Shown here one piece after another: positions 1 to 8,410 of a stretch of DNA of 64,000 bases (position 1 is its first letter; the number at the start of each line of letters is the position of its first letter). The stretch comes from Conexibacter woesei DSM 14684 (lineage in GTDB: Bacteria; Actinomycetota; Thermoleophilia; Solirubrobacterales; Solirubrobacteraceae), in NCBI RefSeq assembly GCF_000025265.1, contig NC_013739.1, forward strand, positions 6,124,001 to 6,188,000, given 5' to 3'. The notes below the pieces were generated by a model, which was not told where the DNA came from, did no database searches, and saw nothing but the letters and a program-made list of their open reading frames with translations. Both the position numbers and the translations under genes were made by a program.

Positions 1-2
1 AC

Positions 3-470
3 GCCGGCTCCTTCATCGAGGTCGCGGACATGATGCTGCGGCTGCTGCGGATCGCGCTGCCGGCCGGCGAGGACCCGCGCCGCGACGGCCACGCGCTGGC
101 GCTGCTGCAGGCGGTCGGCGGCTTCCACGCCTATCTGCGCGCCGTCACCGCGCCGCCGAACGCGCAGCCGGTCGCGCGCTTCCTGATCTTCGAGCGCGCC
201 TACCCCGACAGCGTCGCCGCGTGCGTCGACTCGCTGCACGACGCGTTCGCCGCCGCCGACGCGAGCCCGCGCGACTCGCAGCCGGTCCTGCGCGTCAGCC
301 GGCTCGCCGCCGACCTCGACTTCCAGCGGCGGGTGCTGCCGCCGGACGCGGAGCTCGTCGGGATCTGCGAGCGCGCGCAGCTGGAGCTGGCGTCGGTCGA
401 CCTCGACGTCGCCGACCACTACTTCGCGGGGATGGCGCCCGGCGAGCGTGCGATCGCGATGGTGGTGTGA
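3..470 (+). CDS. Alpha-E (DUF403) domain protein, C-terminal part
   Basis: This is the 3' end of a gene that enters from the left edge; the frame is open from base 3, so no start is visible. The helical sequence resembles the C-terminal half of the alpha-E (DUF403) family, including a segment reading FLIFERAYPDSV. Family members sit beside circularly permuted ATP-grasp and transglutaminase genes in a widespread but poorly characterised peptide-modification-like cluster. The transglutaminase gene that follows, one base after the stop, fits this arrangement. The biochemical role is unknown. Confidence 0.8.
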   Translation, partial: AGSFIEVADMMLRLLRIALPAGEDPRRDGHALALLQAVGGFHAYLRAVTAPPNAQPVARFLIFERAYPDSVAACVDSLHDAFAAADASPRDSQPVLRVSRLAADLDFQRRVLPPDAELVGICERAQLELASVDLDVADHYFAGMAPGERAIAMVV

Positions 471-471
471 G

Positions 472-1350
472 GTGCACTTCTCGATCAGGTACCGGACCGA
501 ATACACGTACAGCACGCCGGTCTCGGACAACCTCAACGCGCTGCGCGTGCGGCCGGCGACGACCTCGTCGCAGCGCTGCGACGAGTTCCACACGCGGATC
601 GACCCGGAGGCGCGCGTGATCCGCCACCTCGACTACTTCGGCACCGAGGTGCTCGAGTTCGGCATCCCGACCGCGCACGAGCAGCTGACGATCGACGTGC
701 GGGCGCGCGTCGTGACGTCCGCGCCGCCGGAGCCGCCGCACGGGCCGTGGAGCGCACTCGCCTCCGAGGCGTACGTCGAGGCGGCCGGCGAGTTCGTGCT
801 GCCGTGGCACGACCAGCCGGCGATCCCGGGGCTCGACGAGCTGGCCGCGTCGCTGAGCGCCGCCAGCGACCCGCTCGCCGCGCTGCGGCTGCTCACCGAG
901 CTGATCCCCGACACGTTCGCCTATCGCCGCGGCGCGACGTACGTCGGCTCGACGGTCGCCGACCTGCTCGCGGCCGGCGCCGGCGTCTGCCAGGACTTCG
1001 TCCACGTCTCGCTGCTGCTGCTGCGCCGCCGCGGGATTGCCGCCCGCTACGTCTCCGGGTACCTGTGGGCGGCGCCCGAGGACGAGGGCGCCGACTCGCT
1101 CGAGGTCGACACGCACGCATGGCTGGAGGCGCTGCTGCCCGGGATCGACGGGCGCGGCGAGCCGGTCTGGGTCGGCGTCGACCCGACCAACCGCCGCTTC
1201 GCCGGCGAGACGCACGTGAAGATCGGCCACGGCCGCTTCTACGCCGACATCCCGCCCGTCAAGGGCGTCTACCGCGGCGGCACCGCCTCGACGCTCGACG
1301 CCGCCGTGACGATGTCGCGGCTGGACCCGCAGGCGGGCGCGCGGGCCTAG
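472..1350 (+). CDS. Transglutaminase-like cysteine protease family protein
   Basis: A 292-residue protein with the bacterial transglutaminase N-terminal domain followed by the transglutaminase core. The catalytic triad is visible as Cys in AGVCQDFVHVS, His in DTHAWLEALLPG and Asp in VGVDPTNRR. The GTG at 472 is preferred because it gives the family's usual N-terminus (MHFSIRYRTEYTYS) and lies one base after the alpha-E stop; an in-frame GTG at 448 would overlap that gene. It is probably cytoplasmic and co-transcribed with the alpha-E gene. The substrate is unknown. Confidence 0.9.
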   Translation: MHFSIRYRTEYTYSTPVSDNLNALRVRPATTSSQRCDEFHTRIDPEARVIRHLDYFGTEVLEFGIPTAHEQLTIDVRARVVTSAPPEPPHGPWSALASEAYVEAAGEFVLPWHDQPAIPGLDELAASLSAASDPLAALRLLTELIPDTFAYRRGATYVGSTVADLLAAGAGVCQDFVHVSLLLLRRRGIAARYVSGYLWAAPEDEGADSLEVDTHAWLEALLPGIDGRGEPVWVGVDPTNRRFAGETHVKIGHGRFYADIPPVKGVYRGGTASTLDAAVTMSRLDPQAGARA

Positions 1351-1848
1351 CTAGTCGTCCTCGATGCCGAGGTCCTTGTGCTTCGGCAGCACGAACCACA
1401 GCAGCAGGAGCAGCAGCGCCGCGAGCGCGCCGAAGACGGTCGTGCCGACCCAGCCGAAGAGGATGTCGGCGATCAGGATCATCACGCCGACGAGCGCGAT
1501 CGCGAGGAAGACGATGCCGGCGATCGCGAGTCTGTTGGAGATCATCACCAGCTCGCGCTTGCGGCTGGCGCGGAAGTTGAGACGGTGGTACGCGGTCGGG
1601 GCGATCATCAGCGCGATCGCGATCAGCGCGCAGCAGAGCGTGGCGAAGTAGACGTCGCGCTGGAACGCCGTCACCTCGTCCCAGCGCGCCTGGAACGGGA
1701 CGGCGAGCAGGAACGCGAACAGCACCTGGACGCCGGGCAGCGCGACGCGCAGCTCGTTCAGCAGCTCGAGCAGGTTGCGGTCGAGCCGCTGCTTCTCGGT
1801 CTCGTCGCGGTCGTCGCGCGCCGGTTGCTCCAGGGATTGGTCGCTCAT
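1351..1848 (-). CDS. DUF6328-like four-helix membrane protein
   Basis: A 165-residue protein with a charged cytoplasmic N-terminus (about residues 1-35) followed by four hydrophobic segments and a short charged tail ending KHKDLGIEDD. Length, the LNELRVALPGVQVLFAFLL motif and the FQRDVYFATL segment match actinobacterial DUF6328 proteins as I recall them. Its stop codon abuts the transglutaminase stop, so the two genes converge with no spacer. No function is established for the family. Confidence 0.75.
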   Translation of the reverse strand: MSDQSLEQPARDDRDETEKQRLDRNLLELLNELRVALPGVQVLFAFLLAVPFQARWDEVTAFQRDVYFATLCCALIAIALMIAPTAYHRLNFRASRKRELVMISNRLAIAGIVFLAIALVGVMILIADILFGWVGTTVFGALAALLLLLLWFVLPKHKDLGIEDD

Positions 1849-1861
1849 GGAGGCTCACCGT

Positions 1862-1893
1862 ACCCGGAGAACCCCTCAGGGTCCCATCCGGGT
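1862..1893. promoter_or_regulatory. Nested inverted repeat between divergent genes
   Basis: Outer arms ACCCGGA and TCCGGGT enclose inner arms ACCC and GGGT around CTCA. The element lies just upstream of the leftward DUF6328 gene and the rightward PspC operon, so it may be an operator for either or a structured leader. No regulator can be assigned. Confidence 0.35.
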
Positions 1894-1971
1894 GATACCC
1901 CATGTTCAACACGCGCGGGAGCGTCCATAGTCGTCAGCGTCATCGCACACCCCCTCCGCAGGACGCCGACC

Positions 1972-2178
1972 ATGTCGCACACCAGCTCGCTCTCCACCAC
2001 TCCGCTCACGCGCCCGGCCGCCGGCCGCGGCCTCGGCCGGTCCGCCGCCGCGCGGCGCGCGGCGCAGCCGAGCCTCGCCGCGCGCGGCTGGACGATCGCC
2101 CGCGTGCTGTTCATGCCGGGCGCCGCCGCGGACGAGCTGCGGGCGATCCCGGCGCCCGGCGCGCACGACGGCGCCTGA
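1972..2178 (+). CDS. Small basic Ala/Arg-rich protein, hypothetical
   Basis: A possible 68-residue protein from ATG 1972. It is rich in Ala, Arg and Pro, with a central segment ARGWTIARVLFMPGAAADEL and no clear signal peptide or membrane helix. It ends 27 bases before the PspC-domain gene and could be the first cistron or a leader of that operon. No strong ribosome-binding site is seen and composition alone could create such an ORF here, so the call is tentative. Confidence 0.35.
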   Translation: MSHTSSLSTTPLTRPAAGRGLGRSAAARRAAQPSLAARGWTIARVLFMPGAAADELRAIPAPGAHDGA

Positions 2179-2205
2179 ACCCTCCTCCTGCCGAAAGGAC
2201 TCACC

Positions 2206-3357
2206 GTGAACTCCGACGCCTCCGCGGCGGCGCATCCGCCCCTGCGCCGCGCCGCCGACGACCACCTGCTGCTCGGCGTCTGCGCCGGCATCGCCCGGAC
2301 GCTCGACGTGCGCCCGCTGTTCGTGCGGGTCGCGGCCATCCTGCTGAGCGCGATCGCGTTCCCGCTGCTCGTTATCGCCTACGCCGCGATCGCGCTGATC
2401 GTCCCGCGCGACGACGGCCGCGCGCTGCTCGGCGGTGAGCCGCGCGACGGACGCGAGCAGCTGCTGGGCTGGTCGGCGGTCGTGTTTGCAGGAGTCCTCC
2501 TGCTCGCCGCCGGCTTCGACCCCGAGCAGCTCGTCTGGCCCGCGCTCTCCGGCGCCGGCCTGCTGCTCGCCGCCGGTGGCGTGATCGCGCTCGCCGTTCG
2601 CGAGGGACGTCGCACCGCGGCGCCGGCCGTCCCCGGGGCACGCGCCCCGGGGACGCCGCCCGCAGCCGCACCTCCACGCGAGCCCGCCCCGCCGGCGCCC
2701 GCCACGACGGTCGTCCTGGCTTCTGGTCCCCCAGCGACACCAATCCAGGACGACACGATCGTGATAGACCCGCCCGGCCCGCCCGCCGACGCCACGGTGC
2801 AGCGGCGCCGGCGCGGCCGCACGTGGTTGATCGCGACGGGCGTGACGTTGCTCGTGCTCGCGGCGATCGTCGCCGCCGGCGCTGTCGCGCTCGGGGCGAT
2901 CGGCGGGATCGGCGACACGACGAAGCGGCCCGCGACCATCGCCGACCTCGACTCCGAGTACCGTCTGGGCGTGGGCGCGATGGACATCGACCTGCGCGAG
3001 CTGAAGCTGCCGCGCGGCACGACCGACGTCCGCGCCACCGTCGGCGCCGGCAACCTGACCGTGTTCGTGCCACCCGGCGTCCACGTCGAGTCGATCGGCC
3101 CGACCGAGCTGACCGGCGTCGATCGCGTCAACCGCGCGGCACGCGTGCTGGAGCTGCGCGAGCGGCGCGCGCTGAGAGCCGCGCGCGGCGGCGCGACGGC
3201 GGGCCGCGGCAGAGCCACGCCGGGCGGCAGAGCGGCGCGCGGCAGAGGCGCGGAACGCACGAGAGCCGCCGCGCCGCCGGCCCGTGAGCCGCGCACCGTC
3301 AGCATCGACGCCGACATCGGGCTCGGCTCCGCCTCGGTGATCACCACCGGTGGCTGA
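2206..3357 (+). CDS. PspC-domain membrane protein with LiaF-like C-terminus
   Basis: A 383-residue protein starting at GTG 2206, about seven bases after a GAAAGGA ribosome-binding site. A PspC domain covers roughly residues 14-70 (LLLGVCAGIARTLDVRP). It is followed by two hydrophobic segments, a Pro/Ala-rich linker, another membrane helix near 205-230, and a C-terminal beta-rich part (VGAMDIDLRELKLPRG) like the LiaF/DUF2154 'toast-rack' fold. An Arg/Gly-rich insert lies near 325-365. In Firmicutes LiaF inhibits the LiaS kinase; the histidine kinase overlapping the 3' end by eight bases suggests the same role here. Confidence 0.85.
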   Translation: MNSDASAAAHPPLRRAADDHLLLGVCAGIARTLDVRPLFVRVAAILLSAIAFPLLVIAYAAIALIVPRDDGRALLGGEPRDGREQLLGWSAVVFAGVLLLAAGFDPEQLVWPALSGAGLLLAAGGVIALAVREGRRTAAPAVPGARAPGTPPAAAPPREPAPPAPATTVVLASGPPATPIQDDTIVIDPPGPPADATVQRRRRGRTWLIATGVTLLVLAAIVAAGAVALGAIGGIGDTTKRPATIADLDSEYRLGVGAMDIDLRELKLPRGTTDVRATVGAGNLTVFVPPGVHVESIGPTELTGVDRVNRAARVLELRERRALRAARGGATAGRGRATPGGRAARGRGAERTRAAAPPAREPRTVSIDADIGLGSASVITTGG

Positions 3358-4546
3358 GGAGCCCCCCGCACCGGCGCCCGCACCGCGGCAGCCGCTCGCC
3401 CGCTCTGCCGAGCACCGTGTGCTGCTCGGCGTCTGCGGCGGGATCGCGGAGGCGCTCGACGTCGATCCGGTGCTGGTGCGGCTCGCCTTCGCGGTCGCGA
3501 CCGCCGCGGGCGGCATCGGCATCGCCGTCTACTTCGCGGCGGCGCTGCTGCTGCCGAGCCCGCCGGCCGACGCGCCGCGCCGCCCCTACCGCGCGCGAGC
3601 GCAGGAGGCGACGGGCATCGGCCTGCTGCTGATCGTCGGCGCGGTCGTACTCGCGCAGACCGGGATCCTGCTCCCGATCGACGTGCTCGGACCCGGCGTG
3701 CTGCTGCTCGGCGGCCTCGCGCTGATCTGGCGCCAGGCGGCACCGGACGCGCCGCTGCCGGTCCCCGGCACCGCCGGCATGGAGCCGCGCGACGCCGCGC
3801 GCACCCTGCTCGGCCTGATGCTCGTCGGCGGCGGCGCGCTGCTGTTCCTGCGCCTCGGCGCCGACGCGACGGCGTTCGTCTCGGCCGCGATCGCGGCGTC
3901 GATCGCCGCCGCCGGGATCGGCCTGCTCGTCGGCCCTCGGCTGCGCCGCGCGCGCGTCGAGGCGGAGGCCGAGCGGCGCGAGCGCGTCCGCACCGAGGAG
4001 CGCGCCCGTGTCGCCGCGCGGCTGCACGACTCGGTCCTGCAGACGCTGGCGCTGATCCAGCGCACGCCCGACGCGCGCCAGGCGCAGCTGCTCGCGCGCC
4101 GGCAGGAGCGCGAGCTGCGTGCGTGGCTGTACGGCGGCGAGGATGCCGACGCGCCCGTCACGTTCGCCGCCGCGCTGCGGCACGCGGCCGACGAGGTCGA
4201 GGCCGACTACGGCGTCGGGGTAAGACTCGTGCAGCTGCGCGACGCGCCGCTCGACGAGCACCTCGAAGCGCTCGTCGGCGCGAGCCGCGAGGCGATCACG
4301 AACGCCGCCAAGCATGCCGGGGTGCAGGAGATCTCGGTGCTCGCGCGGGTGACCGACGGCGAGGCGTCGGTCTTCGTGCGCGACCGCGGGGCAGGCTTCG
4401 ACCGCGCGCTCGTCGCCGCCGACCGGCGCGGGCTGCGCGAGTCGGTCGAGGGGCGGATGGCGCTCCACCGCGGCCGTGCGACGATTCACAGCGTGCCCGG
4501 CGAGGGCACCGAGATCGAGCTGATGCTGCCGAGGCACACGACATGA
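3350..4546 (+). CDS. PspC-domain sensor histidine kinase (LiaS/NarX-type)
   Basis: A 398-residue kinase that begins with a PspC domain (LLGVCGGIAEALDVDP) paralogous to that of the preceding gene. Several membrane helices run to about residue 205, then a HisKA_3 dimerisation domain with phospho-acceptor His226 in ARLHDSVLQTL, and a HATPase_c domain with AITNAAKHAG as the N-box. The GTG at 3350 overlaps the upstream stop, indicating coupling. It should phosphorylate the NarL-type regulator encoded next in response to envelope stress, by analogy with LiaFSR/VraTSR. Confidence 0.9.
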   Translation: MAEEPPAPAPAPRQPLARSAEHRVLLGVCGGIAEALDVDPVLVRLAFAVATAAGGIGIAVYFAAALLLPSPPADAPRRPYRARAQEATGIGLLLIVGAVVLAQTGILLPIDVLGPGVLLLGGLALIWRQAAPDAPLPVPGTAGMEPRDAARTLLGLMLVGGGALLFLRLGADATAFVSAAIAASIAAAGIGLLVGPRLRRARVEAEAERRERVRTEERARVAARLHDSVLQTLALIQRTPDARQAQLLARRQERELRAWLYGGEDADAPVTFAAALRHAADEVEADYGVGVRLVQLRDAPLDEHLEALVGASREAITNAAKHAGVQEISVLARVTDGEASVFVRDRGAGFDRALVAADRRGLRESVEGRMALHRGRATIHSVPGEGTEIELMLPRHTT

Positions 4547-5229
4547 ACGTTCCGCTGCGCAAGGTCGTCCTGATCGACGACCACGCGATCTTCCGCGCCG
4601 GTCTCAAGGCCGGGCTCGGTCCGACGATCGAGGTCGTCGGCGAGGCCGGCACGGTCGAGGAGGCGGTGCCGCTGATCCGCACGCTCGACCCCGACGTCGT
4701 CGTGCTCGACGTGCACCTGCCCGACGGCGGTGGCCAGGCGGTGATCCCGGCCGTCCACGCCGAGCGGCCGGGCGTGCGCTTCCTCGCGCTGTCGGTCTCC
4801 GACGCGGCCGAGGACGTCGTCGCCGTGATCCGCTCGGGCGCGCGCGGCTACGTGACGAAGTCGATCGCCCCCGACGAGCTGGTCGACGCGATCCACCGCG
4901 TCGCGGACGGCGACGCCGTCTTCTCGCCGTGGCTCGCCGGCTTCGTGCTCGACGCGTTCGGCGGGGGCGGGGGCGGGGGCGAAGGCGGCGGGAGAGGAGC
5001 GGGCGCCGCGGGCGCGGGCGGCGGCGACCCCGAGCTGGACCAGCTGACCGCGCGCGAGCAGGACGTGCTGCTGCTGATCGCGCGCGGCTACATGTACAAG
5101 GAGATCGGCGCGAGACTCCACATCTCGGTCAAGACGGTCGAGTCGCATGTCTCCAACGTGCTGCGCAAGCTCCAACTCTCCAGCCGCCACGAGCTGACGC
5201 GCTGGGCCGCGCAGCGGCGGATGATCTAG
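4543..5229 (+). CDS. NarL/FixJ-family response regulator
   Basis: A 228-residue regulator with a receiver domain (phospho-acceptor Asp in VVVLDVHLPDGG, conserved Lys in GYVTKSI) and a LuxR-type helix-turn-helix (LTAREQDVLLLIARG ... SVKTVESHVSNVLRKL). The ATG overlaps the kinase stop as ATGA. An unusually long glycine-rich linker of about 25 residues, with seven consecutive Gly, joins the domains. It is the output of the PspC kinase; an autoregulated target upstream of 2206 is likely but not shown. Confidence 0.93.
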   Translation: MNVPLRKVVLIDDHAIFRAGLKAGLGPTIEVVGEAGTVEEAVPLIRTLDPDVVVLDVHLPDGGGQAVIPAVHAERPGVRFLALSVSDAAEDVVAVIRSGARGYVTKSIAPDELVDAIHRVADGDAVFSPWLAGFVLDAFGGGGGGGEGGGRGAGAAGAGGGDPELDQLTAREQDVLLLIARGYMYKEIGARLHISVKTVESHVSNVLRKLQLSSRHELTRWAAQRRMI

Positions 5230-5232
5230 CGC

Positions 5233-5853
5233 CTAGCTGGCCGCGCGCGCCGCGGAGCGGCGCCGCAGCAGCCACCAGACGCCCGCGAGCAACAGCAGCA
5301 CGACGGCGATTCTGAGCGGGAGGCCGAAGCGCTCGACGGCGTCGGTGACGTCCTCCCAGTTGGCGCCGAGCTGCTTGCCGGCGTAGACGAGGATGACGTT
5401 CCAGATCAGGCTGCCGAGCGTCGTCAGGACGATGAAGCGAGCGAGGCTCATCCGCATCATGCCGGCCGGGATCGAGACGAGGCTGCGCGCGATCGGGATC
5501 ACGCGCGCGCCGAGCACGACCCAGTCGCCCCAGCGCTCGAACCAGACCTCGGCTCTGTCGAGGTCGCGCTCGGTGACGCGCAGCACCTTGCCCCAACGCA
5601 GCGTCAGCGGACGCCCGCCGTAGAGGCCGATCGCGTAGAGGATCAGCGCGCCGGCGAGCGAGCCGAGTGTCGCCGCGACGACGACGAGGATGAAGTTCAG
5701 GTCGCCGGCGTCGACCTCGAAGCCGGCGAGCGGGAGGACGACCTCGGAGGGGATCGGCGGGAAGACGTTCTCGGCGACCATCGCCGCGAAGATGCCGGGG
5801 TAGCCGGCACTCGTGACGGCGTCCCTGGCCACCTGCGTGATGTTGTCGAGCAC
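5233..5853 (-). CDS. DedA family membrane protein
   Basis: A 206-residue polytopic protein with DedA hallmarks: the early ENVFPPIPSEVVLPLAGF motif, a central GLYGGRPLTLRWGKVL segment and the ARVIPIARSLVSIPAGMMRM motif, with four or more membrane helices. DedA proteins are implicated in proton-dependent lipid-carrier recycling and membrane homeostasis. The GTG at 5853 gives the usual N-terminus. It starts ten bases after the FTR1 gene and is probably the last gene of that iron operon. Confidence 0.9.
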   Translation of the reverse strand: MLDNITQVARDAVTSAGYPGIFAAMVAENVFPPIPSEVVLPLAGFEVDAGDLNFILVVVAATLGSLAGALILYAIGLYGGRPLTLRWGKVLRVTERDLDRAEVWFERWGDWVVLGARVIPIARSLVSIPAGMMRMSLARFIVLTTLGSLIWNVILVYAGKQLGANWEDVTDAVERFGLPLRIAVVLLLLAGVWWLLRRRSAARAAS

Positions 5854-5863
5854 GCCAGCCAGG

Positions 5864-8404
5864 CTAGCGGTCGCCGTCCGGCGATGCGGTGGCGGCAGCC
5901 GGCACGTGCTCGCTGGTGCTGCCTGCACCGTCGGCGGCGGCGACGGCCGCCTGCGCGCGTCTGCGGCGCGCGAGCCGCTGCGGCCGCTTGACGCGCACCT
6001 CCTGCGCGAGGAAGTACGAGCCGATCACGAACGCCATCGCCGCGAACTGGGCGCCGACCGTCTCCCACGTCGGGTAGATCCCGAACCAGAGGCTCGCCCA
6101 GTAGGGCGGGTCGAAGCCCATCGGCGTGATCGGCAGCCAGCCGGTCCCCTGCATCGTGCGCGCCGTCTGCCCGACCATCACGACCAGCACGAAGCCGATC
6201 ATCACGCCGGTGACTATCAGCATCTTCTTGTACGGCAGCTTGCGCTGGAGCGCGAACGTCAGGACCGCCACCGCGAGCACCATCGCGAGCCCGAGGCCGG
6301 CGCCCTCGACGACCGTCGCGGTGCCGGCGCTCAGCTCCAGCGACTGCAGGAAGAGGACGGTCTCGAAGCCCTCGCGGTAGACGCTCGTGAGCCCGAGCAG
6401 GACCAGCCCGATCACCTGCGCGGAGAGGAAGCCGACCTTGTCGAATCTCTCCAGCCGTCTGCGCTGGCGGTGGAACTTGCCGATCCACTCGCTCCAGTAG
6501 ACCTTGTGGAAGAACCAGTTCGTGATCAGCAGCAGGACCGCGATCGCGATCACGCCGACGACGGCCTCCAGCTTCTCGCCGTACTGGTCCAGCGACGTCA
6601 GGATCGTCTGCGCGAGCACCCACGTTATGACCGAGGCGAGCAGGCCGAGCCCGGCGCCGATCAGCACCGGCCGCCGCATCCGCCGCTTGGCGCCGACGAA
6701 CGAGGCCGTGATCGCGGCGAGGATCAGAACCGCCTCCAGCCCTTCGCGGAAGACGAGGATCGCCGAGTTGACGACGACCTGCGTCTTGTTCGCGCTGTCG
6801 CCGAGCGTCGCGGCCGAGTCGGCCAGCTTCTCGTCGAGCACGAGCCGTGTCTCGCGCACGTCGCGGCGGCCGGCGCGCTTGTCGATCAGGTTCGCGAGCC
6901 CCTCCTGGTCGAGCGCGCCGAACCAGATCAAGCCCTCGACGTCGAGCGCGAGGGTGGGATCGAACGCCTTCAGCCGCCGTTCGGGACCGAACTCGAAGAA
7001 CGCGTACGCCTCCAGCCGCGCCTGCTCGGCCTGCTGGTACTGACCGGCGCCGACGGCCGCCTCCATGCGGTCGAGCGTGAGCGCGATCAGGTCGTAGTCG
7101 GACTCGTCGGTCTCCTCCTTCCAGGCCGACGGCATCACCGCCTCGAGCCCGTCCTCGATCTCGCCGGTGAGGTCGTCGACGTCGCCGGAGGACGTGACGC
7201 CCTCCTTTCTCTTCGTCGCCTCGTCGACGATCGTGCCGAGTCTCGCGAGCTGCTCCGCGACCGTTCTCGTGCGCGCCGGGTCGCGCTTGGCGAGCGTTGC
7301 CTGGAGGTCCTGGAAGGCGGCGTCCGCGCCCGTCTGGAAGGCGACCGCCTCCTGGATCTCGAAGTCGAGCGTGACGCGGTCGTCCTTCACGCCGCGGCCG
7401 TACTCGACCGGCACGAGCGCGAGGAAGCGCAGCAGCTGCTGCGCCCGGCGAGCGGCCTCCTCCTCGGTGAACGGTGCGGCGGTGAAGCCCTCCAGCGACG
7501 CGACCGCGTCGGCGTGCGCCGCTCTGAACGCGGCGCTGTCGCCCGCCTGCGCCGCTCTCTGCATCGCCGCGTAGGCGGCGAGCGCCTCGTCGGCTCTGGC
7601 GTCGCCCATGTCCTGCAGGTAGCGCGGCAGCAGGATCCCGAAGTAGCCGGCCGCCTGCGCGGACGCCTCGGCGCGACGCGCGGGGAGGTCGCGCTCGTCG
7701 CCGCGGGCGGCGTCGTCGAGCAGCTCGCGCAGCCGCCCCTGGTAGGCGTCGAGCAGGTCCTTCGCGACGATCTGGCGCGCCTCGGCGGGCGGGATTCTTC
7801 TGCGCCCGAGCTGGTCGACCGCGAGCGTCGCGTCGGCGCCGGGGCGCGTGAAGCGCGTCGCGGTGCGGAACTCGCGGAGCAGCAGCCAGGCGCGCGCGGT
7901 TCTCGCGTCGCCGTCCTGCACCGCGTCGAGCGTGACGTCGTAGGCGCCGGCGAACAGTGCCGCGCGGATCGTCCCGCGCGCGCCCGCGAGCGCGACCTGG
8001 TCGCCGGCGCGCGCCGCGCTTTCCGCCTCCGCGAACGCGATCCGGATCGCTCTGTCTGCGTCCGGATCGGCCTTGCGGATCGCGGGCGCGAGCGTGCCCC
8101 CGTAGCGGACGCGCGCCCGCTCGACCTGCCGCGCCGCCGCCGCTCTGGTGCCGAGGATCAGCTCCGTCTGCGCCTCGAACAGCTGCGAGCGGACGTCGTC
8201 GGCCGCCTGCCACGGCGGCGCGGTCCCGGTCGCGCCGGACGCGGCCGCGCCGGGCGCCGCCGCGCCCGCCGTCGCGGTCGCCGCCGCGCCGCACGCGATC
8301 AGCAGCGCGACGAGGGCGAGCAGGTGCTTCGCACTGCGAGTTCCACGGCGGCGCCCCTTGGCCCGCCACGCCCCGGGAACTCGCGGTTCGTGGCGGGGGG
8401 CCAT
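5864..8404 (-). CDS. FTR1-family iron permease with large N-terminal domain
   Basis: An 846-residue protein, far longer than the roughly 280 residues of simple EfeU permeases. After a signal-like hydrophobic stretch (about 27-50) comes a long helical extracytoplasmic region of some 450 residues. The C-terminal FTR1 membrane domain carries both diagnostic REXXE motifs, REGLE (about 553-557) and REGFE (about 677-681), which bind iron during transport. The ATG at 8404 is five bases after an AGGA site and six bases after the lipoprotein stop. No DyP peroxidase (EfeB) gene is nearby. A DtxR-like box upstream of the operon suggests repression when iron is plentiful. Confidence 0.9.
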   Translation of the reverse strand: MAPRHEPRVPGAWRAKGRRRGTRSAKHLLALVALLIACGAAATATAGAAAPGAAASGATGTAPPWQAADDVRSQLFEAQTELILGTRAAAARQVERARVRYGGTLAPAIRKADPDADRAIRIAFAEAESAARAGDQVALAGARGTIRAALFAGAYDVTLDAVQDGDARTARAWLLLREFRTATRFTRPGADATLAVDQLGRRRIPPAEARQIVAKDLLDAYQGRLRELLDDAARGDERDLPARRAEASAQAAGYFGILLPRYLQDMGDARADEALAAYAAMQRAAQAGDSAAFRAAHADAVASLEGFTAAPFTEEEAARRAQQLLRFLALVPVEYGRGVKDDRVTLDFEIQEAVAFQTGADAAFQDLQATLAKRDPARTRTVAEQLARLGTIVDEATKRKEGVTSSGDVDDLTGEIEDGLEAVMPSAWKEETDESDYDLIALTLDRMEAAVGAGQYQQAEQARLEAYAFFEFGPERRLKAFDPTLALDVEGLIWFGALDQEGLANLIDKRAGRRDVRETRLVLDEKLADSAATLGDSANKTQVVVNSAILVFREGLEAVLILAAITASFVGAKRRMRRPVLIGAGLGLLASVITWVLAQTILTSLDQYGEKLEAVVGVIAIAVLLLITNWFFHKVYWSEWIGKFHRQRRRLERFDKVGFLSAQVIGLVLLGLTSVYREGFETVLFLQSLELSAGTATVVEGAGLGLAMVLAVAVLTFALQRKLPYKKMLIVTGVMIGFVLVVMVGQTARTMQGTGWLPITPMGFDPPYWASLWFGIYPTWETVGAQFAAMAFVIGSYFLAQEVRVKRPQRLARRRRAQAAVAAADGAGSTSEHVPAAATASPDGDR
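8336..8397 (-). other. Interleaved inverted repeats at the FTR1 gene start
   Basis: Two perfect 9-bp inverted repeats interleave: GCGAGTTCC (8336-8344) with GGAACTCGC (8376-8384), and CCCGCCACG (8362-8370) with CGTGGCGGG (8389-8397). The order A-B-A'-B' is that of an H-type pseudoknot. It begins seven bases inside the FTR1 coding start, where RNA structure could affect translation. Chance is possible in GC-rich DNA. Confidence 0.35.
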
Positions 8405-8410
8405 GCGGTC

